Shown here piece after piece: positions 7,807 through 14,802 of a stretch of DNA of 33,519 bases (its first letter is position 1; every line of letters begins with the position of its first letter). Where the stretch lies: positions 1 through 33,519 of the forward strand of contig JAJZKU010000010.1 of the NCBI GenBank assembly GCA_021850705.1, read 5' to 3'. The notes beneath the pieces were generated by a model, which saw only the letters and a program-made list of their open reading frames with translations, made no database searches and was not told the origin of the DNA. This stretch comes from Microcaldota archaeon (GTDB taxonomy: Archaea; Micrarchaeota; Micrarchaeia; Micrarchaeales; CABMGC01). Position numbers and translations under genes: made by a program.

Positions 7807-8139
7807 ATGGACAAATTGGAGTTTAAGGTATTTTTCTATGCGATAGGAGATTACAGCAGATTCAGCATACTGGAGGCACTTGAAAAGAAGGACCTTAATG
7901 TAAGCGAGATTGTCGAGATTACTGGCATTGAGCAGAGCAACGCCTCCCATCATCTGCACTGCCTGCTTAATTGTGGTTTCGTTAAGGTCAGAAAGGAGGG
8001 AAAGGAGCGCATATACGCAATAAATACAGAAGTAAAGCAGACGGTAAGGAGCATAATAAAGCACATAAACTATTACAAAACGCAGATAATATCATGTGAT
8101 ATTGCAAACAAGGAGTACATTTCAAAGGTGGTTAGATAG
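7807..8139 (+). CDS. ArsR-family winged-helix metalloregulator (MerR-equivalent)
   Basis: The 110-residue protein has an ArsR/SmtB fold: FYAIGDYSRFSILEALEKKDLNVSEIVEITGIEQSNASHHLHCLLNCGFVKVRKEGKERIYAI. SNASHHLHCLLNCG is the recognition helix. Two Cys lie in and after that helix and a third is near the C terminus (IISCDIA), so a Cys-based metal site like that of CmtR-type sensors is possible. The typical ELCVC metal motif is missing. It most likely represses this operon until Hg(II) or a similar soft metal binds. Archaeal mer operons described in Sulfolobus also use an ArsR-type repressor. A perfect anti-SD match (GTGATC) precedes the start. Its stop overlaps the proposed merA start. Confidence 0.8.
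   Translation: MDKLEFKVFFYAIGDYSRFSILEALEKKDLNVSEIVEITGIEQSNASHHLHCLLNCGFVKVRKEGKERIYAINTEVKQTVRSIIKHINYYKTQIISCDIANKEYISKVVR
8127..8138 (+). promoter_or_regulatory. Shine-Dalgarno site and AUA start of merA
   Basis: GGTG at 8127-8130, spacer GTTAG, then ATA at 8136-8138. Genes in this window with ATG starts show the same GGTG plus 5 nt spacing (7240, 6749, 9668, 23506, 25011). This site is what decides the unusual start. Confidence 0.55.
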
Positions 8140-9551
8140 AGGAGTTTGAATATGCGATATTTGGACAGGGTTCTGCAGCATTTGCGGCAGCCATAAAAGC
8201 AAACGAGCTTGGAATCAAGACGGTAATGATAGGCCATGGTGCAACTGAAGGTGCAGTACTGGGAGGAACATGCATAAATGTCGGGTGTGTACCAAGCAAG
8301 AGGCTGATAACAGTAAGTACGTTCTTAGAGGAACTAAGAAAAAGAAGATATTCGGGACTGCGATACGAGATTGGAAAGATTGAATACGGGAAGATAGTCG
8401 CAGAGAAGGACAAACTGGTAGATGAGTTAAGAGGCCAGAAGTATACAGATGTACTGGGTGCGCTTGAGAACATAACCTTCATGGACAAATTAGGCAGATT
8501 CGAAGATGCGAATACTATTATTGCAGGGAAAAAAGAGGTGCATTCGAAAAATACACTTATAGCGACAGGTGCAAGAGCATCTGTCCCGAAGATCAAGGGG
8601 ATAGAAAAGGCAAGATACCTTACAAATGAAGAAGCTTTGTCAATGAAAGAGCTTCCGGAATCATTGATAGTAGTAGGCGGGAGGGCGCTGGGCCTTGAAT
8701 TCACACAGCTATTTGCAAGGCTCGGTGTCAGAGTCACATTGCTCCAGAGAAGCAACAGGATAATACCAAACTGGGAGCCTGAGATAGGAAACTATATGAC
8801 AGAGTATATGGATGAGGATGGGATCAAGATAGTTACCAGTGCAGAATTAGTCAGTATAGATTCGGGAAAAAGGTCAACGAGCATAACTGCGAGAGTCAAT
8901 GGAAAGGAGCAGGTCTTCGAAGCGCAGGAGATACTCTTTGCAACCGGAAGGACGGCAAACATAGAAGAACTTAACCTTAATTCCGCAGGCGTGAAGCTGA
9001 ATGAGAGGAACTTCATAAAAGTTGACAAAGGGCTAAAGACCACCGCAGGGAACATATATGCTGCAGGGGATGTTACTGGAGAGCCGATGCTCGAGACGCT
9101 TGCTGCAAAAGAGGGCAATATTGCAACATCAAACATCTTTGAGAAGGCAAATAAGACCATAAACCTGAATGAGGTGCCGAGTGCGATATTCACATACCCT
9201 GAAGCTGCAATGGTAGGCATGACTGAAGAGCAGGTTATAAAAAACAAAATAAGGTGCAGCTGCAGCCCTCTAGAGTTGCGATTCGTAGCAAAGTCAGCGA
9301 TAATAGGAGATACCAGGGGTCTGGTAAAGATAGTGATAGACCATAAGACAAAGAAGATATTGGGAGTGCACATACTTGCCCCACATGCGGCAGAGCTGAT
9401 ACACGAAGGGGCGCTTGCGGTCAAATTCGGCCTTACTATAGATGACCTAATAGACACTGTGCACGTATTCCCAACGCTGAGCGAGAGCCTGAAGCTTGCG
9501 GCAATGGCTTTCTACCAGGACATCTCCAAGCTCAGTTGCTGTACAGTATAA
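8136..9551 (+). CDS. merA: Mercuric reductase MerA, probable AUA start
   Basis: MerA reduces Hg(II) to volatile Hg(0) using NADPH and FAD. The 471-residue product has the FAD loop FGQGSAAFAAA (G10, G12), the redox pair GGTCINVGCVPSK (C46, C51), the NADPH-binding region (IVVGGRALGLEFTQLFARLG), AAGDVTGEPML for the second FAD contact, and the C-terminal vicinal pair C468-C469 (LSCCTV) that delivers Hg(II) in MerA. It lacks an N-terminal NmerA domain, like many core MerA proteins. The first ATG in frame (8226) would delete the FAD loop. Between the in-frame stop (8133) and 8226 there is no ATG, GTG or TTG. AUA at 8136 has GGTG 5 nt upstream and overlaps the regulator's stop as ATAG. Confidence 0.88.
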   Translation: MEEFEYAIFGQGSAAFAAAIKANELGIKTVMIGHGATEGAVLGGTCINVGCVPSKRLITVSTFLEELRKRRYSGLRYEIGKIEYGKIVAEKDKLVDELRGQKYTDVLGALENITFMDKLGRFEDANTIIAGKKEVHSKNTLIATGARASVPKIKGIEKARYLTNEEALSMKELPESLIVVGGRALGLEFTQLFARLGVRVTLLQRSNRIIPNWEPEIGNYMTEYMDEDGIKIVTSAELVSIDSGKRSTSITARVNGKEQVFEAQEILFATGRTANIEELNLNSAGVKLNERNFIKVDKGLKTTAGNIYAAGDVTGEPMLETLAAKEGNIATSNIFEKANKTINLNEVPSAIFTYPEAAMVGMTEEQVIKNKIRCSCSPLELRFVAKSAIIGDTRGLVKIVIDHKTKKILGVHILAPHAAELIHEGALAVKFGLTIDDLIDTVHVFPTLSESLKLAAMAFYQDISKLSCCTV

Positions 9552-9625
9552 CTTTCCATGCGCATTCCTGAACACAGATCTCATATAAAAAATCGTATAA
9601 CTGCCACAGTTCCACTAAAACCCAG

Positions 9626-9637
9626 CATATAATAAAT
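9626..9637 (+). promoter_or_regulatory. Box A (TATA) of small secreted protein gene
   Basis: CATATAATAAAT lies about 25 nt before a predicted transcript start near 9657. A GGTG ribosome site (9659-9662) and the ATG at 9668 follow. Confidence 0.5.
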
Positions 9638-9667
9638 CTGTCCGGCATATAGGATAAAGGTGAGTCT

Positions 9668-9961
9668 ATGAATAAGACAACAGCGATAGGAATATCTGTA
9701 TTGGCAATAACCATGCTGTTCAGCATGGTATCTGCACAAGGAACACTGCAGTCTCCAGGATACAACCAGGCAAACGAAGCAGGAACATGCCATGGCGTGT
9801 TCGGCTCGTATTTTGGAACTGTAATCGGAGGTCTAGGTTCTTTAATAAACTCTCTTGAACCTGCAACAGGAAATTTGGGTACAGGAACATCCAACAGCAA
9901 CCCGTTTTATTGTTCCTACACCGGTGAGACATTAACGTCTCCTTGGCATCCCGTATCATAA
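9668..9961 (+). CDS. Small secreted protein with Sec signal peptide, unknown function
   Basis: This is a 97-residue protein of no family I recognise. It opens with a clear Sec signal peptide, MNKTTAIGISVLAITMLFSMVSA, with cleavage likely before QG. The mature part of about 74 residues is Gly, Ser, Thr and Asn rich and has two Cys (GTCHGVF and FYCSYTG) that could form one disulfide outside the cell. The signals around it are complete: TATA box, GGTG at 5 nt, and a hairpin terminator just after the stop. It therefore looks like a well-expressed single-gene unit. It lies downstream of merA, but the separate promoter argues that it is independent. Confidence 0.7.
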   Translation: MNKTTAIGISVLAITMLFSMVSAQGTLQSPGYNQANEAGTCHGVFGSYFGTVIGGLGSLINSLEPATGNLGTGTSNSNPFYCSYTGETLTSPWHPVS

Positions 9962-9966
9962 ACGAG

Positions 9967-10010
9967 TTTTTTTGAGGTAAGGGCTCTCCTTACCTCTATC
10001 TTTATTTAAT
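9967..10010 (+). terminator. Hairpin with flanking T-tracts
   Basis: A T7 run (9967-9973) is followed by a perfect 9-bp stem, GAGGTAAGG (9974-9982) with CCTTACCTC (9988-9996) around the loop GCTCT. T-rich sequence (TATCTTTATTT) follows. It sits 6 nt after the stop of the secreted-protein gene. Hairpin terminators are uncommon in archaea, so the stem may instead stabilise the mRNA 3' end. Confidence 0.6.
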
Positions 10011-10154
10011 GTATTTGGTCTACTACAGTCTGCGTGTTAATCATTGCAGATGCGCTTAGAGAAAGGCCAACGCATGGCCAACAGCAAAAATCACACACTG
10101 CTATTTTTCCATGCTCTCTGTTAAATGACGAAAAGGACTCAGGTTTCTACAATA

Positions 10155-10166
10155 GCTATATAAATG
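10155..10166 (+). promoter_or_regulatory. Box A (TATA) of DUF488 gene
   Basis: GCTATATAAATG lies about 25 nt before the expected transcript start near 10186. The GGTG site at 10188-10191 follows. Confidence 0.5.
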
Positions 10167-10197
10167 AAAAGCAGCAAAATAAAACCAGGTGCCAATC

Positions 10198-10551
10198 GTG
10201 TTAGTAGGAGTCAAACGTATCTACGATAAGGCAAGCATAACTGATGGGAAGAGAGTCTTCGTTGACAGGCTATGGCCACGAGGAGTCAAGAAGAGTACTG
10301 CAAATGTGGATGTGTGGATGAAGGATATAGCCCCGAGCAATGAGCTTCGATTGTGGTTCGACCATGACCCTAAGAAATGGGAATCCTTCAAGGCAAAATA
10401 TATGAAGGAGCTGGAGGAGAACAAGCGCTCAGAGGACATATTGGCGATGGTTGAGAAGAGCGACGTAACGCTGCTCTATGCTGCAAAGGACACTGAGCAC
10501 AATAACGCGGTGGTCCTAAGCGAGTTCATAAAATCCAGAGCCAAGGGCTGA
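10198..10551 (+). CDS. DUF488 (YeaO-like) family protein
   Basis: The product of about 117 residues matches DUF488 along its length: VGVKRIYDKASITDGKRVFVDRLWPRGVKKSTANVDVWMKDIAPSNELRLWFDHDPKKWESFKAKYMKEL. The blocks DRLWPRG, IAPSxELRxWF and HDPxKW are characteristic. The biochemical role of the family is unknown. I prefer the GTG at 10198, which has GGTG 6 nt upstream, over the GTG at 10189, which overlaps that site. It is a single gene with its own promoter, convergent with the eS1 gene. Confidence 0.88.
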   Translation: MLVGVKRIYDKASITDGKRVFVDRLWPRGVKKSTANVDVWMKDIAPSNELRLWFDHDPKKWESFKAKYMKELEENKRSEDILAMVEKSDVTLLYAAKDTEHNNAVVLSEFIKSRAKG

Positions 10552-10619
10552 AGCTGAACATAAGACATACTAATGCTGGGTATAAAAAGATTCAGATCAA
10601 GTAACGGATAAAGGAAGGA

Positions 10620-11183
10620 TCAGAATTCAAGCTTCCTTACTTCAAGTTTTGCCATCCTTGTTATGTTCTTCACCGCATCCCTTGCCCCGGATTGCAGTGA
10701 GTTGTCCATAACTCCCTTTATTATCTCATCCTTGTTCTTGCCTGATATGTATTCCTTGCAGTATTCCTGCAGCTTCTTCCTTATCTGGCTTTTCTTAGGA
10801 GTTGCAAGTTTGGAAAAGGATACTGCGATAAGCTTTACGACTACCGGTTTGCCCTCCTTGTCGGCAAACTTGTCCACGGTGTATATGACACTTGAATGCC
10901 TCCTTACGAGGGAGTGCGTGTAGCTGAACATCTGTTCCATGAACTCCAGCTCTGTGTGTGCAGCATTATTCTTGGCGTCAGTGACTCTCAGTCCTACTGA
11001 AAGGAAGGAGTGTTCAGGCTTGTGCGTAAGCCATGACATGTTCACTTCTATTATCCTGCCGAGTGCTTTTTCCTCTTCGTCTGCAGGTATTTCCCCTATG
11101 GATGCCTCGCCAAATACCTTCGGTGAGTAGACCTCAAACCACTTCTTCATCTTCCATTTCTCTGCGCTCTTCTGTGCCATCAT
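10620..11183 (-). CDS. rps3ae: 30S ribosomal protein eS1 (S3Ae)
   Basis: The 187-residue protein matches archaeal S3Ae. KKWFEVYSPKVFGEASIGEIPADEEEKALGRIIEVNMSWLT is the family's N-terminal block, and the core (SVGLRVTDAKNNAAHTELEFMEQM... HSSVIYTVDKFADKEGKPVVVKLIAVSFSKLATPKKSQIRKKLQEYCKEYI) follows. It binds the small subunit near the mRNA exit. The start overlaps the uS15 stop by one base (TGATG), so the two are translated from one mRNA. An ATG-ATG pair leaves the exact first codon uncertain by three bases. Confidence 0.95.
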   Translation of the reverse strand: MMAQKSAEKWKMKKWFEVYSPKVFGEASIGEIPADEEEKALGRIIEVNMSWLTHKPEHSFLSVGLRVTDAKNNAAHTELEFMEQMFSYTHSLVRRHSSVIYTVDKFADKEGKPVVVKLIAVSFSKLATPKKSQIRKKLQEYCKEYISGKNKDEIIKGVMDNSLQSGARDAVKNITRMAKLEVRKLEF

Positions 11184-11647
11184 CAGCTACCTTTTACAAT
11201 CAATGCTGCCTTCTCAGGGTCGTACTTCCAGTCTTCAGGAATAGCGCCGGTCATCTTATAGTACTTTGTCATGCGCCATATCTTGGATTCAACCCTTCTT
11301 AAACTTGTAGTGTTATGCTTATCATTCTTGTTCTTTGCAAGATGCCTTCTTATCTTTACAGCCCTCTTGAGGAGATCCATAAAGTCCTGCGGGTACTCTC
11401 CGCCTACCTTCTCCTCTTCAAGAACTATGCGGAGCCTCTTACCGAAATAATGCTTGATGTAAGGTATGTTGTGTTCGTCTCGCAGCTTCTGACCTATCGC
11501 AGCATGGTGCATACCCTGCTTCGCATACTCTGCTATGAGCTTCGCTGCCTCTTCCTTTGAAGGTGCCCCTTCCGGTATTACCACTTGCTCAGCAACAGGC
11601 TTTCGTGACTTTGCCTTTCCATGCTTTCCAGTGTGCATTCTTGCCAT
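11183..11647 (-). CDS. rps15: 30S ribosomal protein uS15
   Basis: The product (about 154 residues) is the long archaeal/eukaryotic form of S15. It starts MARMHTGKHGKAKSRKP, continues with a helical extension (PSKEEAAKLIAEYAKQGMHHAAIGQKLRDEHNIPYIKHYFGKRL), and ends with the rRNA-binding core (DLLKRAVKIRRHLAKNKNDKHNTTSLRRVESKIWRMTKYYKMTGAIPEDWKYDPEKA). It binds 16S rRNA in the central domain. I use the ATG at 11647 because all archaeal S15 proteins start with MARMH; the upstream ATG at 11656 adds only MFL. A perfect 17-nt palindrome lies about 20 nt upstream. Confidence 0.96.
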   Translation of the reverse strand: MARMHTGKHGKAKSRKPVAEQVVIPEGAPSKEEAAKLIAEYAKQGMHHAAIGQKLRDEHNIPYIKHYFGKRLRIVLEEEKVGGEYPQDFMDLLKRAVKIRRHLAKNKNDKHNTTSLRRVESKIWRMTKYYKMTGAIPEDWKYDPEKAALIVKGS

Positions 11648-11666
11648 TAAAAACACTTAGAACTGA

Positions 11667-11683
11667 CCAAAGCTAAGCTTTGG
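11667..11683. promoter_or_regulatory. Perfect 17-nt palindrome in the uS15-eS1 leader/promoter
   Basis: CCAAAGCT-A-AGCTTTGG is a perfect inverted repeat ending 20 nt before the uS15 ATG. Two A/T-rich boxes on the minus strand (around 11690-11698 and 11708-11717) place it at or just after the transcript start. It could be an operator or a leader hairpin. Confidence 0.5.
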
Positions 11684-11791
11684 CACTTTGTATAATTCCT
11701 CGCTAACGTTTATAAGTATTACTATAAGTCTGCAATCCTGTATAGAAACGGCAGCAATATAATTATTTACTCAAATCATTATAGGAAAATC

Positions 11792-14167
11792 ATGATAAAA
11801 TTCGATGATGTAAAGGTATGGTCCATATCCGGAGAGCTTGAGATTACAAAATCATGGAGAGATTCGGAGCGGTACGCTTTTGACGAAAAATCAAGCAAGC
11901 CTGTATACTCTCTGGATACCCCTCCGCCATACATAAATTCCCCCATACACATAGGCCACGCCGCTACTTATTGTCTCATGGACATGTTTGTGAGATACAG
12001 AAGGATGAAGGGCTATCAGGTACTCTTCCCACTTGGCCTTGACAGGAACGGTCTCCCTGTTGAGATAGCTGCAGAGAAGAAGTATAACATATCTGCATTC
12101 AAAGTAGGCAGGGAGAAGTTCATAGACGCATGCGAAAAGCTTCTACAAGAGACATCGCTGACCACAATAGACAGCTTCGAGAAGCTTGGAATATCCTTCA
12201 CCTCTTATAAAACAGGAAGCCATATCGGAGCCGTGTATCTTACAGATTCTCCTGAATACAGGGCGCTCACGCAATCTACATTTATAGAGCTCTATAAGAA
12301 GGGTCTTGTATACGAGGATAACAGGGTTAGCAACTGGGATCCAAAGCTGCAGACAACAGTTGCAGACAATGAAATCGACTACATGGATATAAATTCCACA
12401 TTCAATCATGTGCAGTGGACCGTGAAAGAGACTGGGGAGAAGATAGTGGTAGCGACGACAAGACCTGAGCTTATAGCAACATGCAAGATGGTGATATACA
12501 ATCCTGATGACGAGCGCTACAAGCATCTGGACGGTAAAACCGCAATAACCCCTATATTCAACAAGGAGGTTAAGATAGCCGCGCATCCCTTCGCACAGGT
12601 TGAGAAGGGGACAGGACTAGTGATGATGTGCTCTGCAGGAGACCTTACTGACATAAGGTTCTTCAGGGAGATGAATCTCGAGGTAGTCATAGCCATAGGG
12701 AAGGACGGCACGATGAATGAGAATGCAGGCTTCCTAAAGGGGCTTAAGGTAAAGGATGCCAGGGCAAAGATGATAGAGACACTTAAAGAGAATGGCCTTC
12801 TTTTAAAGCAGGAGAGCATAACACACAGAACCCCGGTATCAGAACGTTCAAAGGCTGAGATAGAGTTCATAGCCATGCCTGAATTCTATCTGAAGCAGGT
12901 CGAGTTCAAAGAGCACATACTGAAGATGCAAAAGCACATAACGTTCTATCCTGAGGAAGCGAGGAAGACACTTGAAGCTTGGATAGACCAGGTATCGATA
13001 GACTGGCCAATATCGAGGAGGAGATTCTACTCAACAGAGATCCCACTGTGGTATTCGGGGGAGATGGTCGTATTGCCAAAACAAGGGAGGTATTACAGGC
13101 CTTGGAAGGAAAGCCCTCCTGATGATGCAGACGTATTCAAAAATGGAAAGAAGATAGGCACAGTATCGGATTTCAAGGACGCAGAATGGAAGGGCGAGGA
13201 ACGGGTATTTGACACCTGGTTCGACTCATCCATATCAAATCTGCTGATAACAAAGTACGGTTCAAATCCAGAGTTATTCAGGAAGGCATATCCGGTATCG
13301 CTAAGGCCGCAGGGCAAGGAGATAATACGAACATGGCTGTACTACACGCTTCTCAGAGGCTATCTTGAAACGGGGAAAGCAAGCTTCAAAGATGTATGGA
13401 TCCATCAGCACATAGTGGATGAGAAGGGGGAGAAGATGTCAAAATCACTGGGCAATGTGGTAGACCCCCAGGAGATACTGCGTGAGTTTGGGGCAGAATC
13501 ATTCAGGCTATGGGTGGCGAGCGAGGGAGATCTATCGAAACAGGACATATCATGCACAAAGGACAAGATACGTGGGGAGATCAAGACAATAAACAAGATC
13601 TTTAACGTGGCAAGATTCATACTTCAGTTCAAAAAGTCAGATGAGCCTGCAGAACTTACCAAGCTGGACCAGTTATTCATAGACTATATAGAGGATATTA
13701 CTGCATATGCAGATAGGGAGTATGAGAGATATGACTTCTTCCGCCCGGCTCTCGGGCTGAAGCAGTTCCTGTGGGAAGAGTTTGCATCGCATTATCTTGA
13801 GATGGTCAAGAACAGGGCATACAATACTGACAACAGGTTCACCGAGCAGGAAAAGAACTCTGCAATATTCTCTCTTTACTATATATTTGAGAGATTTATA
13901 GCTCTTGAATATCCGATAATACCACAGGTATGCACTGTTATAGGCGAGAGGTATGGAATTGATTTGCAAAACGCAAGCTTTCCAAAGGCAGGGAAGGTAA
14001 GCTCTGACATATCAATAATACCCTTGATAAAGGAGTTTAACTCGATTGTATGGAAAGCAAAGAAGGAGAAAGGAATAGCGCTAAACGCAAAGATAGACGG
14101 CATAAAGATTCCTGAGGAACTGGCAGAGTTCTCAAAAGACCTGAAAGCATGCCATAATCTAGTATAG
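11792..14167 (+). CDS. valS: Valyl-tRNA synthetase
   Basis: The 791-residue class I synthetase joins valine to tRNA-Val. The ATP site has PPPYINSPIHIGHA (HIGH at residues 53-56) and EKMSKSLGN (KMSKS at 548-552). The surrounding sequence, with GYQVLFPLGLDRNGLPVE and the long insert with editing-domain motifs VATTRPELI and GTGLVMMCSAGD, fits archaeal ValRS better than IleRS or LeuRS. The block that usually has zinc-binding Cys before IxxTPxE reads THRTPVSERSKAEIEFI, so the zinc ligands seem to be lost. The C-terminal anticodon domain is present and short. A TATA-like box near 11756-11768 suggests a nearly leaderless transcript. Confidence 0.88.
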   Translation: MIKFDDVKVWSISGELEITKSWRDSERYAFDEKSSKPVYSLDTPPPYINSPIHIGHAATYCLMDMFVRYRRMKGYQVLFPLGLDRNGLPVEIAAEKKYNISAFKVGREKFIDACEKLLQETSLTTIDSFEKLGISFTSYKTGSHIGAVYLTDSPEYRALTQSTFIELYKKGLVYEDNRVSNWDPKLQTTVADNEIDYMDINSTFNHVQWTVKETGEKIVVATTRPELIATCKMVIYNPDDERYKHLDGKTAITPIFNKEVKIAAHPFAQVEKGTGLVMMCSAGDLTDIRFFREMNLEVVIAIGKDGTMNENAGFLKGLKVKDARAKMIETLKENGLLLKQESITHRTPVSERSKAEIEFIAMPEFYLKQVEFKEHILKMQKHITFYPEEARKTLEAWIDQVSIDWPISRRRFYSTEIPLWYSGEMVVLPKQGRYYRPWKESPPDDADVFKNGKKIGTVSDFKDAEWKGEERVFDTWFDSSISNLLITKYGSNPELFRKAYPVSLRPQGKEIIRTWLYYTLLRGYLETGKASFKDVWIHQHIVDEKGEKMSKSLGNVVDPQEILREFGAESFRLWVASEGDLSKQDISCTKDKIRGEIKTINKIFNVARFILQFKKSDEPAELTKLDQLFIDYIEDITAYADREYERYDFFRPALGLKQFLWEEFASHYLEMVKNRAYNTDNRFTEQEKNSAIFSLYYIFERFIALEYPIIPQVCTVIGERYGIDLQNASFPKAGKVSSDISIIPLIKEFNSIVWKAKKEKGIALNAKIDGIKIPEELAEFSKDLKACHNLV

Positions 14168-14200
14168 ATGGAAGATAACATCAGAATTTGCAATTAATTT

Positions 14201-14602
14201 TCAGTCCTCCCGAAGAGTATGCTTTATCTTATCTGTAAGCTCTTTCAGCTCCCTTACCTCTTCCTGCTCCTTTTCAGAGAGTGTCCTGTCTCCTGACTCT
14301 ATATGCTTCTCTATGGCTTCAACGAGCTCGAGCCACTCTTCAGACTCCTCCTTTATGAACTCTATTACCTCCTTGTTCTCAGAGAAAAGATCAAGCAGCT
14401 TAAGTATATTCTGATTATCTACTCTTTCTTCTCCTACAGCTAATCTGTTCTTTATATGCTCCCTAAGCTCGCGTACCGTACTGTCGTCTACGATCTCATT
14501 CCTCTTAACAAGTCCCTTAAGTCCCTCTACCATCCTTGTCATAGAGTCTGTAAGTATGTTGAATAACCTGCTAAGCGAGATCTTTGAAAGTTCTTCTCTC
14601 AT
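14201..14602 (-). CDS. Highly charged helical protein, unknown function
   Basis: I do not recognise a family. The product, about 133 residues from the ATG at 14602, is almost entirely charged amphipathic helix. It has long heptad-like stretches such as ELREHIKNRLAVGEERVDNQNILKLLDLF and EWLELVEAIEKHIESGDRTLSEKEQEEVRELKELTDKIKHTL, which suggest coiled-coil packing. No signal peptide, membrane segment, Cys or catalytic motif is visible. Alternative starts lie at 14611 (ATG) and 14614 (TTG). It is convergent with valS and lies downstream of the Lrp-like regulator on the same strand, separated by a 188-nt gap holding an inverted repeat. Confidence 0.65.
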   Translation of the reverse strand: MREELSKISLSRLFNILTDSMTRMVEGLKGLVKRNEIVDDSTVRELREHIKNRLAVGEERVDNQNILKLLDLFSENKEVIEFIKEESEEWLELVEAIEKHIESGDRTLSEKEQEEVRELKELTDKIKHTLRED

Positions 14603-14666
14603 CAAAACCATCAATATGAAATACAGATATAAGATAAATATAACTTATTCCTAATATTTTGACAGG

Positions 14667-14681
14667 GTTACCTGCGGTAAC
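14667..14681. repeat. Inverted repeat GTTACC-TGC-GGTAAC
   Basis: A 6-bp dyad with a 3-nt centre lies in the gap between the regulator gene and the helical-protein gene. Its right arm begins the 11-mer GGTAACTATAT (14676-14686), which recurs at 16301-16311 on the other side of the regulator gene. It may be a binding site for that regulator. Confidence 0.4.
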
Positions 14682-14802
14682 TATATACTCCATAAAGCTT
14701 TTAAAGTTGCAAAAAAGACAAAAACATAAGCGATATCAGATGGAAGGCAGAGAAGGAGATTACAGATAAAATGTGCACGGAGTGTGCAGAAAACCAGAAC
14801 CT

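Noticed and set aside
8100-8140. Programmed -1 frameshift joining the ArsR-type regulator to merA
   Set aside because: The junction (GTT AGA TAG) is not a slippery heptamer, and both proteins have normal length as separate products. The ATAG overlap with a GGTG site explains it better.
8792-9457. Long open frame antisense to merA
   Set aside because: merA has full family motifs. The antisense frame has no recognisable domain or start signals.
8226-9551. merA starting at the ATG at 8226
   Set aside because: It removes the FAD-binding glycine loop encoded immediately upstream in the same frame and leaves 90 nt of protein-like sequence unexplained.
10029-10125. H/ACA-like guide RNA between the secreted-protein and DUF488 genes
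   Set aside because: Short hairpins (TCTGC/GCAGA, GGCCA/TGGCC) and an ACA are present, but there is no pseudouridylation pocket or K-turn, and the stems are too short.
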